Assembly: GCA_029210625.1 (NCBI GenBank)
Contig: JARGFU010000025.1
Coordinates: forward strand, 1 to 64,000
Length of the DNA: 64,000 nt
From: Deltaproteobacteria bacterium
GTDB lineage: Bacteria > Myxococcota > Myxococcia > SLRQ01
Direction: 5' to 3'
Position numbers and translations under genes: made by a program. Below the pieces are notes generated by a model. That model had not been told where the DNA came from and ran no database searches. It saw only the letters and a list, made by a program, of their open reading frames with translations. Shown one piece after another: positions 1 to 8,754 of this stretch. Numbering within the stretch: position 1 is the first letter of the stretch; the number at the start of each line of letters is the position of its first letter.

Positions 1-90
1 GCTGCCGCGGGGGCCGGCGCTGCCGCGGGGGCCGGAGCCGCCGCGGGGGCCGGGGCCGCCGCGGGGGTCGGAGCCGCCGCCGGGGCCTCT
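1..90. repeat. 18-bp tandem repeat inside gltG linker
   Basis: Five consecutive 18-bp units, the last one degenerate, encode an Ala/Pro hexapeptide repeat in the linker after the FHA domain. The array runs off the left edge, so its copy number is unknown. In-frame repeats of this kind can change length by slippage. Confidence 0.8.
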
Positions 91-416
91 GCGGCCGGGG
101 CGTCGCCCTTCCCCAGGTCGTGGACGTGGAACACCATCCGGGTACCCCCGACGGTGATCTCGTCCCCCTCCTTCAGGAGGGACTTGTTGATCCGCTCACC
201 GTTGACCAGGGTCCCCACGGCCGAGCCCATGTCGATGATGGAGATCTCGCCCACGGCGTTGACCTCGATCACCGAGTGGATCCGGGAGACCTTCTCGTCG
301 TCGAGGCGGAGGTGCGCCGAGGAGAGGCGCCCCACCTTGATGATGTCCCGGTGGAACTCCCGGGTCTCGGCGAGCGTGCTGCCCTGGTAGATTTCGAGAG
401 ATAGGTGCGCTGGCAT
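1..416 (-). CDS. gltG: GltG-type FHA-domain gliding motility protein (N-terminal part, runs off the window)
   Basis: The visible 138 residues form an N-terminal FHA domain followed by an Ala/Pro-rich linker. The FHA hallmarks are present: GR at residues 29-30, SRIH at 44-47 and GTLVNG at 68-73, the loop set that binds phosphothreonine peptides. The ATG at 416 gives a domain that starts at the usual place. In Myxococcus xanthus, GltG (PglI) is an inner-membrane protein with an N-terminal FHA domain and a C-terminal AgmX/PglI domain; the latter would lie outside the window. It follows cglF and gltE on the same strand, the order known for the gliding locus. The assignment rests on the FHA domain plus synteny; the missing C-terminus is the main uncertainty. 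Confidence 0.75.
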   Translation of the reverse strand, partial: MPAHLSLEIYQGSTLAETREFHRDIIKVGRLSSAHLRLDDEKVSRIHSVIEVNAVGEISIIDMGSAVGTLVNGERINKSLLKEGDEITVGGTRMVFHVHDLGKGDAPAAEAPAAAPTPAAAPAPAAAPAPAAAPAPAA

Positions 417-493
417 CGTCTTGCCGCTCCCGCCGTGGGCTGTCGATTCCTTTGAGTTGGGCTTCCCTTACGTCTCTATCCGACCCCGGAGAG

Positions 494-518
494 GGCCGCG
501 AGTTCCCGCCTCGCGGCC
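494..518 (-). other. Perfect hairpin between cglF and gltG
   Basis: A 9-bp perfect stem (GGCCGCGAG with CTCGCGGCC) encloses a 7-nt loop in the 120-bp gap between cglF and gltG. No U-run follows on the minus strand, so it is not a classical terminator for cglF. It could be a processing site or a partial attenuator that lowers gltG relative to the upstream genes. Confidence 0.4.
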
Positions 519-536
519 TTTCGGGGGCCGGCCTCG

Positions 537-809
537 CTAGAGCTCGCCCACCGACTGCAGGACCTTGTCCCGGAAATGCTCCCGGATCTTGATGAGGTTG
601 GAGTGCCTCACCTTCTTCCGGGCCTCGACGTACTCCCCGTCGGGGCGGGTGAGATCGCCCGAGACCGTGTCCTCGTCGAAGCTGTATTCGGTCTTCTTCT
701 TGTAGGAGACGTCCTGTGCCGCCGCGCCGGCCGGCCAGACCAGGAGGAGCCCACCCAGGATCAGGGCCGCCAGGCCCAGAAGCCCGAACTTCCTTCTCAT
801 TCCGCCCAT
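537..809 (-). CDS. cglF: CglF/GltF-type small exported gliding motility protein
   Basis: This 90-residue protein has a signal peptide (about residues 1-31, ending Ala-Gly-Ala-Ala-Ala) and a mature part of about 59 residues rich in Lys, Arg, Asp and Glu, with no Cys. The start at 809 is preceded by AGGAG eight bases upstream; an upstream extension in the same frame is Arg/Pro-rich and looks like read-through of non-coding GC. Size, export signal and position between gltE and gltG match CglF/GltF of M. xanthus, a small protein needed for cell-contact-dependent gliding. No enzymatic motif is visible. The name depends largely on synteny and overall character. Confidence 0.65.
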   Translation of the reverse strand: MGGMRRKFGLLGLAALILGGLLLVWPAGAAAQDVSYKKKTEYSFDEDTVSGDLTRPDGEYVEARKKVRHSNLIKIREHFRDKVLQSVGEL

Positions 810-954
810 CTGGCTCACTCCTTCACGCTGACGTTCCAGGGGCCCTGGCGCCGGCAGCCGCCGGCACGATCGGGCCATCGGGAAAAGTCTAGCACAGGCC
901 GTGCCGGGGCGCCCAAACTGGCTCGTCGTCCAACCGCCTGGAATTCCGGGAGGT

Positions 955-2352
955 TCAACCCTCAGCGGGGGGATCCTCCGGCGGGGTGTCACCCTCGGCC
1001 GGGGCCTCCGGGGTCTCCTCCCCCGGGCTGCCCTCCGCGGCCTCAACCTCGGCGGGCGCCCCCTCGGCCGGCTCGCCGGCGGCCTCGCGAGCCGCGGCCT
1101 CCTCGGCGGCCTTTCGGGCAGCCTCTTCTTCCTGCCGCTTCATCTCCTCCTCCTGCCGCCGCATCTCCTCCTCCATGCGGGCGGCCTCGGCCTCCATGCG
1201 GGCGGCCTCCTCCTGGACCTTGATGGTCTCCTCGGCCTCCTGGATGAGCTTGCGGGCGAGGTGGTTCGGCGGCGCGTCCCGCTCGATGGCGAGGTACTTC
1301 TGAGCGTGCTCGATGGCCGGCTTCGGCTCCTGGCGGACCCGCTGGTAGACGACGGCCATCCCCAGGTGGGCATCGGCCATCCGCGGCGCGATCTGCAGGG
1401 CCTTCTCGTAGGAGGCCAGGGCCTCGTCGGGGTTGCCCTGGGCACGGCGGGCCACGCCCTGCAGCACCCAGGCGGCGGCGTTCTCGGGCTCGGCCTCGAG
1501 GATCGGTGCCAGGTGCTGCTGCACGGCAGCCCAGTCCTGGTGCGCCCGGGCCAGCTCCAGCAGCGCCAGATGAGCGTCCAGGCGCTGCGGATCCAGCTCC
1601 AGCACCTTGGCGAGGTGGCGCCGCGCCGAGGCCTCCTTCTTCTGGAGGAGGTCCGCCCAGGCCATCCCGAAGTGCAGGTCGGGATCGTCGGGGGTGAGCT
1701 TCATCGCCTTGAGGGCCAGCAGCCGGGCCATGTCGGGGTTCTCGCGATCGAGCTCGATCTTCATGAGCACCACGTAGGCCTGGGCGGTGTCGGACTCGCG
1801 CTCGAGGGCGGCGCGCGCCAGGGACTCGGCCCGGTCGTTGTCACCCCGGGTGCGGATCACCTCGGCCAGCCGCGCCCGGGCGGCCGCGTCCTCGGGATAG
1901 ACCCGCAGGACCTGCTGGTAGATCTTGGCCGCCTGCTCGGGGTTGCCGCGCTTCTCCTGGATCACCGCCAGGTTCTGGGCGGACTGCCGCAGGGAGGGCT
2001 TCACCCGCAGGGCCTGGCGGTAGGCCTTCTCGGCCTCGTCGAGGCGGCCGAGGCGCTCGAGGATCACGCCGTGGTTGTGGTGGACCTCGCCGATGTCGGG
2101 CGCGTCGCGGACCACCCGGGACCACTTGCTGTCGAGGGCCTGGAGGTCCTCGACCTTGGCCTCGCGCTGCTCGGTGATGGCCCGGACCCCGTCCTCGAAG
2201 GCGCGCTTCTGATCGGCCTCGATCTTGGCCGGATCGACCGCGCCCTTGCCGGGGCGGGAGAGGTTGGTGGGATCGTCGCCCTTGGTCTGGGCGCCGGGGC
2301 AGGCGCCGAGCAGCAGGGCGAGGGGGAGGACGATGAGCTCGAGCTTCCTCAT
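955..2352 (-). CDS. gltE: GltE-type TPR lipoprotein of the gliding machinery
   Basis: A 465-residue lipoprotein: lipobox LLGAC puts the lipidated Cys at residue 18. Roughly residues 45-350 are tandem TPR helices with the usual A..Y..AL pattern, so the protein is probably a periplasmic or outer-membrane scaffold. The last 80 residues turn into a Glu/Arg/Ala-rich coiled coil and then a Pro/Glu/Ala tail. The start codon overlaps the stop of the upstream TPR gene by four bases (ATGA), implying translational coupling. Length and order match GltE (AglT) of M. xanthus. TPR proteins are common, so the specific name rests on the neighbouring cglF, gltG and gltD genes. Confidence 0.75.
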   Translation of the reverse strand: MRKLELIVLPLALLLGACPGAQTKGDDPTNLSRPGKGAVDPAKIEADQKRAFEDGVRAITEQREAKVEDLQALDSKWSRVVRDAPDIGEVHHNHGVILERLGRLDEAEKAYRQALRVKPSLRQSAQNLAVIQEKRGNPEQAAKIYQQVLRVYPEDAAARARLAEVIRTRGDNDRAESLARAALERESDTAQAYVVLMKIELDRENPDMARLLALKAMKLTPDDPDLHFGMAWADLLQKKEASARRHLAKVLELDPQRLDAHLALLELARAHQDWAAVQQHLAPILEAEPENAAAWVLQGVARRAQGNPDEALASYEKALQIAPRMADAHLGMAVVYQRVRQEPKPAIEHAQKYLAIERDAPPNHLARKLIQEAEETIKVQEEAARMEAEAARMEEEMRRQEEEMKRQEEEAARKAAEEAAAREAAGEPAEGAPAEVEAAEGSPGEETPEAPAEGDTPPEDPPAEG

Positions 2353-5300
2353 GGCAGCAGGTCCTCGTCTTCCTCGGGGTCGGAGTAGATCTCGTCGAGG
2401 CTCTTCTTGCCCCGGGGCTTCGGGGTGTCCTCCGGGCCGGCCCCGGCCACCTCCTCGGGAGCGCGGGCCGGCACCTCCTCGCCGGGAAGATCACCGGCGA
2501 TGTCGGAGTCCGGCCGCTCGGCCTGCCCCTCCGGCTCGGGCGCGGGGATGGGCTGGATGGCCTCCACGTAGCCCTCCCCCGTCGCGTGGACGACCGGCTT
2601 CACGGTGACGGGGGGCGCCTTCTCGACGATCAGGGGCCACTGGTCCGGCCGCAGCTTGCGCAGCTGCTTGAGGGCCCGGCGAGAGCAGGCGTTGTAGATG
2701 TGCAGCTCGTGGCTCTTCTGCACCGCGGTGGAGAAGGCCTCGATCGCCTTGTCCTCGATGGGGAGCATCTCCTGGGCCAGGTTGTCCCGGAACTGCAGCT
2801 CCTGCCCCTCGTCCTGGAGGTAGGGCGGGGCCGGGGCCTTCTTGAGGACCTGCACGTAGTCGAGGTAGACGAGGCCGATCTTCTCGAGGGCGCAGAGCGC
2901 GGGCTCGCCCTGCTTGTACTTCACGATCTTGGTGTAGGCCTCGACCACCTTCTTGAGCTCGTCGGCCTTCGCCGAGGCCGACTTCTTGAAGGCCGCGTCG
3001 GACTTCGACACGCCGGCCTTGAGCGCCTCGGCGGTGTCCTTGATCCGCTTCTTCAGCCGGACGACGTCCCGCTCGGTGCGCAGCTTCGCGGCGAGCTTCT
3101 GGAGGTTCTCCTCGGCGATGAAGGCGAAGAGCTCCTTGGGGGTCTGCTTCTCGGTCCAGGGGTAGACCAGCTTGGCCTTGTCGTAGTCCTCCCGGACCCG
3201 CTTCAGGTCCATCAGCTCGACGGTGGCCACGGCCTCGAGGCCCGCCTTGACCTCGCTCTTCCGCTTCTTCAGGCCGGCGTAGTAGCGGCGGATCTCGTCG
3301 TACTTCTGGTCCGCCTTGGCCCGCAGCTTGGTGTTCTTGCTCTTCTCGTAGAGCCTCGCCATGCGCAGCCGCATGACCAGGTTCTCGTCGATGTCACCGG
3401 CCTTGTAGGTCTTCAGGTAGCCCTCGAGCTGGGCGTTGGCCGCGGGGATGTTCCCCTCGCGCTCGTGGAGGTCGGCGATGGTCAGGTAGAGGGCCTCGGC
3501 GTCCGTCGCCTTGGGCCACAGGGCGATGTAGGTCTCGCGGTCGGCGCGGGCCTTGGCGAACTGGCCGAGGCCCTCGCGCAGCACCGCCGCGTTGAAGAGG
3601 GCCTCCTGCGCCTTGCCCTCCTCGTACTTGGCGTCGCTCTTCGGCGCCGCGGGCTTCGCCTTGCCCTTTCCCTTGCCCTTGCCCTTGGCGCTGGCCGGGG
3701 GGCCCTCCTTCTGCTCCTTGTAGCGGTTGGCGTAGAGCTCGTAGAAGCGGGCGGCCTGGTCGAAGGCGGCGAAGGACTCGTAGCCCTTGGCCGTGGAGAA
3801 GATGGACTCGGGGACCAGCTTCGAGTCCGGGTACTCCTGGATGATCCGGGCCCGGAGGGCCAGCGCGCGGTCGAGGCGGTTGGCCTTGGCCCAGGAGACC
3901 GAGGCGTTGAAGAGGGCCCGGTCCGCCTTCTTGGACTTGGGGAACTCGGCCACGAAGCCCTCGTAGGACTTGGCCGCGACCGCGTGCTTGCCGTCCTTGC
4001 TCGAGCGCTCGACCATCGTGAGGGCGGAGTCCTCGATGATCTGCAGCAGATCGGTGCGGAACTTCCCCTTCGCCAGCTGATCGTTCTTGAGGAACTTGCG
4101 CGCCCAGCCGTTCACCTTCTCCGGATTGTCGAGGAGCACGTAGGAGTCGAGGACGAGGTTGGCCGCGTACTCGGCCATGTCGTTCTCGGGGTGCTCGAGC
4201 GCCACCCAGGCGAAGCGCTGCACGGCCTCGTCGAAGTGGTTGTAGCGGTAGTAGATGTTGGCGATCTTGTAGGTGATCTCGACGACCTTGTCGCCGCGGG
4301 GCACGTACTTGTGGTAGCGCTCGCAGGCCTCGAGGAGGGCCTGCTTCGGCGGCGGGATGTCGATCTTGGTGGTCGAGGGCACCGAGGGCCGCTGCTCGGT
4401 CTCCTCGAACTTCTTGGCCACGTCCTCGTAGGAGAGGATGGCGTTGAAGGTGGCGTCGATCATGAACTTGCCCGGCTTCTCGGGCTCGCCCTTCTCGTTC
4501 TTCCGCTTGCCCTCGATGCGATCGATGTCGATCAGCACCGTGCGCGTGTACTGCTCGGCCGCCTCCGGGAACTTCTCCAGGTAGTAGAGGAGCTCCGCGA
4601 AGTAGAAGCGCATCTTGTATTCGTGCTTCGTCGACGGGAAGAGGTTCAGGTAGTCGGCGTAGAGCTCGTGGGCGAGGAAGTAGACGTCCTCGTCGCGGGT
4701 CTTCTTCGCCTCGGAGTGCCAGGTGACCGCCAGCGTCCGGATGGTCCGCTCGGCGAACTCCATGGCGTCCGCCATCTTCTCCTTCTCCTTGTCCGTCTTG
4801 ATGACCTTCGCCTCCTCGACCTCGCGGAAGAGGCGGGTCAGCAGGCGGGCCTGCTTCACCGTGTAGCGCTTGTTGCCGATGCGCTGGGCGGCGTCGACGA
4901 TGCGGGCCTGGTAGCCGGGGGAGTCGGGGTGGAGGGGCTGCTCCTTGATGAGGAGGCGGTAGACGTAGATGGCCTCCTTGTCCTTGCCGGTGTCGTAGTA
5001 GAGGTTCGCCAGCGAGCGGATCATCTTGTCGGCGTTGTCTCCGCCGATCGCGTCGAAGTCGGTCTTGGCCTCCTTCGGGTTGCCCACCTGGGAGTAGGCC
5101 AGGACGTAGTCGCGGCGCGCCTCGCGCACCAGGGCGATCTTGTTCTCACCCGTGACCGAGGCCGCGATGTCGCTGTAGTAGATGACCGCCTTGAAGAGGT
5201 CGAGCGCCTTCGCGTAGTCGCCGAGGTTGTAGTAGCACCACCCCTGCTTGTACATCGCGAAGCCGTAGACCTTCGACTCGGTGAAGGCGCTGGCGCTCTC

Positions 5301-6050
5301 GTAGGCCTTGAGGGCTTTCCGGATCTCGCCCTTGTTGAAGTAGTACTCGCCGAAGGCCAGGAAGGCGTCGGGGACGTACTCCGACTGCTTGAAGCGCTGG
5401 ACCAGGGCCTTGTAGGCCTTCAGGGCCGCCTGCTGCTCCCCCTGCTCCCAGAGGTTCGAGCCCAGGGAGTAGAGCACCTCGTCGAGGCGCGGATAGTCGC
5501 GGTAGCCCTGTACGATCTCCCGGTAGCGCTGCACTGCCTGGCGCCGGTAGTAGTTCGACTGGTCGTTGAGCTCGAGCTGCTCGGCCTTGAGCTGGGCGAT
5601 CTTCTGCTGGTCACCGCCGGCGGCGATGATCTCGTCGTCCTTCTGGTTCGAGAGGAAGAAGTAGTACTGGGCCTCCTCCCAGTAGAGCTCGGCCAGGCGG
5701 AAGAGGAGGTCGGCGATGTCCGAGCCGCCCTGCCCCAGCTCGACGATCTTGGAGAGGGTCTCGATCTGCTCGCGGCGCTTCTCCGCCAGCTGCAGCTCGA
5801 CGCCTCGCTTGAACTGCTCGAACTTCAGGGTCGGCGCGGCCTCCCAGTTCTCGTCCGACTTCTGGCGCTTCAGCTCCTCCTTGAGGGAGTCGTCCAGCCC
5901 GGCGTCCTTCTTCTGGCCGAGCTTCGCCTCCTTCTTGGGCGAAGGCCGCTTGGGCTGCGCCGGCGCGAGCGCCGGCGTCAGGAGGAGAAGACAAGAGAAG
6001 AGGAGGAGGGCCCGCTTCAGCGGACCCCGCGTGCTTCCGTACTTGCTCAT
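2349..6050 (-). CDS. gltD: GltD/AgmU-type large periplasmic TPR protein
   Basis: A 1233-residue exported protein with a signal peptide (about residues 1-31, ending Ala-Pro-Ala) and TPR-like helical repeats over nearly its whole length, consistent with GltD (AgmU) of M. xanthus, a large periplasmic TPR protein of about the same size. A short Lys/Gly run (KGKGKGKGKAK) breaks the repeats near residue 800. The start at 6050 lies five bases after the gltC stop, with GAGAG overlapping that stop; an earlier ATG at 6095 would read into gltC. The C-terminal 100 residues are Pro/Glu-rich and probably flexible. It is coupled to gltE by a 4-base overlap. Confidence 0.75.
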   Translation of the reverse strand: MSKYGSTRGPLKRALLLFSCLLLLTPALAPAQPKRPSPKKEAKLGQKKDAGLDDSLKEELKRQKSDENWEAAPTLKFEQFKRGVELQLAEKRREQIETLSKIVELGQGGSDIADLLFRLAELYWEEAQYYFFLSNQKDDEIIAAGGDQQKIAQLKAEQLELNDQSNYYRRQAVQRYREIVQGYRDYPRLDEVLYSLGSNLWEQGEQQAALKAYKALVQRFKQSEYVPDAFLAFGEYYFNKGEIRKALKAYESASAFTESKVYGFAMYKQGWCYYNLGDYAKALDLFKAVIYYSDIAASVTGENKIALVREARRDYVLAYSQVGNPKEAKTDFDAIGGDNADKMIRSLANLYYDTGKDKEAIYVYRLLIKEQPLHPDSPGYQARIVDAAQRIGNKRYTVKQARLLTRLFREVEEAKVIKTDKEKEKMADAMEFAERTIRTLAVTWHSEAKKTRDEDVYFLAHELYADYLNLFPSTKHEYKMRFYFAELLYYLEKFPEAAEQYTRTVLIDIDRIEGKRKNEKGEPEKPGKFMIDATFNAILSYEDVAKKFEETEQRPSVPSTTKIDIPPPKQALLEACERYHKYVPRGDKVVEITYKIANIYYRYNHFDEAVQRFAWVALEHPENDMAEYAANLVLDSYVLLDNPEKVNGWARKFLKNDQLAKGKFRTDLLQIIEDSALTMVERSSKDGKHAVAAKSYEGFVAEFPKSKKADRALFNASVSWAKANRLDRALALRARIIQEYPDSKLVPESIFSTAKGYESFAAFDQAARFYELYANRYKEQKEGPPASAKGKGKGKGKAKPAAPKSDAKYEEGKAQEALFNAAVLREGLGQFAKARADRETYIALWPKATDAEALYLTIADLHEREGNIPAANAQLEGYLKTYKAGDIDENLVMRLRMARLYEKSKNTKLRAKADQKYDEIRRYYAGLKKRKSEVKAGLEAVATVELMDLKRVREDYDKAKLVYPWTEKQTPKELFAFIAEENLQKLAAKLRTERDVVRLKKRIKDTAEALKAGVSKSDAAFKKSASAKADELKKVVEAYTKIVKYKQGEPALCALEKIGLVYLDYVQVLKKAPAPPYLQDEGQELQFRDNLAQEMLPIEDKAIEAFSTAVQKSHELHIYNACSRRALKQLRKLRPDQWPLIVEKAPPVTVKPVVHATGEGYVEAIQPIPAPEPEGQAERPDSDIAGDLPGEEVPARAPEEVAGAGPEDTPKPRGKKSLDEIYSDPEEDEDLLP

Positions 6051-6055
6051 GGCTC

Positions 6056-8026
6056 TCAGTCCCCAGCCGCCGTGACCGCGAGGCGGTCCTTGCAACCCTT
6101 GGTGAGGGTGTACTCGAAGGTCCCCAGCTCGTCCCGCCAGTACTCACCCTCGTAGGGCCAGTAGAGGGTCTCGTCGGAGACGGCCACCGAGTATCCGTAG
6201 TCCTTGACGACGTCGAGCTTGCCTCCCGCGGCGAGCTGCGCCTCGAGGTACTCCTTCTCCTTGGTCGTCGTCTCGAAGCGGATGCGCAGCCCCTGGCCGA
6301 TGAGGCCGCGGAGCGCCTCACCCTCGGCGTAGAGCTTGGCGCCCGCCATCATGCCGGCCTTCTGGATGAGGTCGTAGCGCTCCTCCTTCAGGCTGATGAG
6401 GAGCTCCTTGGAGATCGCCGAGAACTTGAAGACGTCCTTGCCCGTCTCGATGCGCTCGATCTCCCGCTCGACCTCGCGGATCGAGTCGTTCATCGCCTCG
6501 AACTCCTTGTCGGTCAGCGCAGCCTTGAGGATCCGCGCCATGACCTCGTCGGTCTCCTTGCCCGCCTCGATGCCCTTCTGGGTGTCGGCGAGGAGGTCGT
6601 AGTACTGCTCGGGGGTCCGGTTCGAGGTGGTGAGCTTCTGCAGCTCGGCCTGCACCGGCCCGTAGACCCGCTCGAACTCGTCGACGATGGCCTTGGCCTC
6701 GGGGTAGCGGCAGTTCTCGTAGTAGATGACCGCCTTGAGGATCAGCGACTCGGGGAAGTACTCCTCCTCGAAGAAGGGGGAGTGGAGGGTGACCATGTTG
6801 CCCAGCGCCTTCTCGTAGTCGCCGAGGCGGAAGTAGCCCCACGAGGACTCGAAGAGGCTCTCGAGCCACTGGTCGGAGTCGCGGCGGATCTTGCCGAAGT
6901 AGAAGGCCGCGTAGCGGTTCTGCTTGTGCTCGTAGTGCAGGCGGGCCAGCTGCATGAAGGCCAGGTCGCGCAGGTCGTCGTTGCTGTACTTCCCCTTGCG
7001 GGGGTTGGTCATCCGGACGACTTCCTTGAACTCCTCGACCGAGGCCTGGGGATCGCCCGCCTGGTACTTGGCGAGGCCGGTGAGGAAGCGGGCCTTCGGG
7101 TAGAACTTGGTGTTCTGCGAGATCTGGGAGAGGAAGGTGTTGACCTCGTCGAAGGAGGCGGACGCCTCCCCCTCCTGCCCGGCCTCCTGCAGGGCGCGCG
7201 CCCGGGCGAAGTAGTACTTCGCCAGCAGGTAGAGGAACTCGTCCTTGTACTTCTCCGGGAACTCCTGGTCGGCGTAGGCGGCGATCTGCTCGAGCACCAC
7301 CGACTCGTTCACGGTCTTGCGGCTGATGAAGAAGAGCCACTCCAGGCCGACCTGGAAGTACTTGTGGCCCTCGCCCGCCGCCAGGATCCGCGAGAAGCGC
7401 GCGAGCGACGAGTGGTAGAGCTCCTTCTTGTAGAGGCTCTTCGCCAGCAGGTACTCGGCCTGCTGGTGGAAGGCGGCCATCTTCGGGTCCTGGAGCATGT
7501 TGTAGAAGGCCACGGCCGCGGCGTCGTGGTTCTCCTTCTCGGCGAGGCGCATCGCGGCGTCCATCGCGCGGCGGCTCTCCGGGGTCTCCTCGAGCACCAG
7601 CTCGTCGAAGGCGAGGCCCGAGCCCTCGTCGGACTTCACCTCGGCGTCGCCGACGCCGATGTCGATGGAGAAGCCGTCACCCCCGGCGCTGGAGCTCCCG
7701 GTGTCGCCGCTCTCGCCGGAGTCGCCGGTGAGATCGATGCCGAAGTCGCTCCCGCTCGCGCCGCTCTCGCCCGTGAGGTCGAAGCCGCCGCCGGTGTCCC
7801 CGGAGTCGCCGGAGAGGTCGAAGCCCCCCCCGCTCTCCTCGGGCTCCGCCTTCTTCTTTTTCTTCTTCTTTCCCTTCTTCTTCTTCTTCGGCTCGGGCTT
7901 GGACTCGCCCCCCTCGGAGAGATCGAAGCCGTCGAAGCTCATCTGGGCGGCCGCCGCTCCGGGCGCGGTGACGCCGAGGAGCGAGAGGCCGAAGACGAGG
8001 GCCGTGCCTACGCGTAGCAGCCTCAT
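6056..8026 (-). CDS. gltC: GltC-type TPR protein with low-complexity N-terminal tail
   Basis: A 656-residue exported protein: signal peptide about residues 1-27, then a short FDGFDL segment, a run of Lys broken by single residues, and several copies of FDL(S/T)G(D/E)SG before a helical TPR-like body to the C-terminus. GltC of M. xanthus is a periplasmic TPR protein of similar size next to the outer-membrane barrels GltA and GltB, which is the arrangement here. The start at 8026 overlaps the upstream stop by one base (TGATG). The repeated FDL motifs in a disordered, highly charged tail are unusual and may be a docking region. I did not see any catalytic motif. Confidence 0.7.
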   Translation of the reverse strand: MRLLRVGTALVFGLSLLGVTAPGAAAAQMSFDGFDLSEGGESKPEPKKKKKGKKKKKKKAEPEESGGGFDLSGDSGDTGGGFDLTGESGASGSDFGIDLTGDSGESGDTGSSSAGGDGFSIDIGVGDAEVKSDEGSGLAFDELVLEETPESRRAMDAAMRLAEKENHDAAAVAFYNMLQDPKMAAFHQQAEYLLAKSLYKKELYHSSLARFSRILAAGEGHKYFQVGLEWLFFISRKTVNESVVLEQIAAYADQEFPEKYKDEFLYLLAKYYFARARALQEAGQEGEASASFDEVNTFLSQISQNTKFYPKARFLTGLAKYQAGDPQASVEEFKEVVRMTNPRKGKYSNDDLRDLAFMQLARLHYEHKQNRYAAFYFGKIRRDSDQWLESLFESSWGYFRLGDYEKALGNMVTLHSPFFEEEYFPESLILKAVIYYENCRYPEAKAIVDEFERVYGPVQAELQKLTTSNRTPEQYYDLLADTQKGIEAGKETDEVMARILKAALTDKEFEAMNDSIREVEREIERIETGKDVFKFSAISKELLISLKEERYDLIQKAGMMAGAKLYAEGEALRGLIGQGLRIRFETTTKEKEYLEAQLAAGGKLDVVKDYGYSVAVSDETLYWPYEGEYWRDELGTFEYTLTKGCKDRLAVTAAGD

Positions 8027-8754
8027 CAGTTCGCGCTCCGGTAGGAGAAGGTGGTGGGGAAGAAGAACGAGGCGCTGGCGGTGAAGGCCAGCTGGCCGCG
8101 CAGGCGGCGCCCCTCGTTCACGTCCTTCTGGGTGTAGAGCAGGTCGGAGAACTCGAGGCGCAGGGCGAACCACTCGTTGAAGAAGATCCGCTGCCCGACG
8201 CTCAGGGGGACGGCCAGGCCCAGGGCGGCCTCGGGGGCGGCGCTGGCGCTCTGGAAGCCCACCACGCCGGCGCCGACGCTGCCGAAGATGTCGAAGTGAA
8301 TGACCCACTCGGCGATGATGTTCAGCTTGCCATAGAGCGGGGAGACCTCGCCCGAGAGGGCGGCGACCAGGGTGAGGTTGCCCGGCAGGGTGTCGAGGGC
8401 GTCGTCGCCGGGGCCGCTGCAGGAGTCGGGGGTCGGGCAGACCTGGACGGCGCCCGAGTCCGTGGCGAGGAAGTTGTAGGAGACCCGCGCCGAGAGGCCG
8501 AAGTACTCCTGGAGGTGCCAGGCGTAGTAGAGCCCGCCGCCGAGCTTCCGGCGGAAGGGATCCGCCAGGGAGAGCGAGACGAGCGGTGAGAGCTCGTGCC
8601 GTCCGGCCTTCAGGAAGAGGGGTCCGGAGACCGCGGGGATACGATCCTGCAGCTCGTCACCCCGCTTGCCCTTGCGCACCGACTGGGCGCTGGCCGGGGA
8701 GGCGGACAGGAGGAGAAGGCCGACGAGGGCCGCCAACAAGGAGGTGCGGCGCAT
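8026..8754 (-). CDS. GltA/GltB-family outer-membrane beta-barrel protein (second copy)
   Basis: A 242-residue protein with a signal peptide cut near residue 23 (ASA-QS) followed by alternating short amphipathic strands typical of a small beta-barrel. It resembles its upstream neighbour in the phrase around LSPLVSLSLADPF, which corresponds to IAPALSLSVNDPF there, so the two are paralogues. In M. xanthus, GltA and GltB are paired outer-membrane barrels encoded beside gltC. Start and stop overlap the neighbours by one base on each side (TGATG). I cannot tell from sequence alone which of the two is GltA and which GltB; a CglE/GltH-like barrel is a further alternative. Confidence 0.7.
   Translation of the reverse strand: MRRTSLLAALVGLLLLSASPASAQSVRKGKRGDELQDRIPAVSGPLFLKAGRHELSPLVSLSLADPFRRKLGGGLYYAWHLQEYFGLSARVSYNFLATDSGAVQVCPTPDSCSGPGDDALDTLPGNLTLVAALSGEVSPLYGKLNIIAEWVIHFDIFGSVGAGVVGFQSASAAPEAALGLAVPLSVGQRIFFNEWFALRLEFSDLLYTQKDVNEGRRLRGQLAFTASASFFFPTTFSYRSAN

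Noticed and set aside
2586-6155. A long open frame on the plus strand opposite gltD
   Set aside because: Its product is a Val/Leu/Gly/Asp-rich composition typical of the antisense of GC-rich coding DNA, with no domain or ribosome site; the minus-strand frame gives a clear exported TPR protein.
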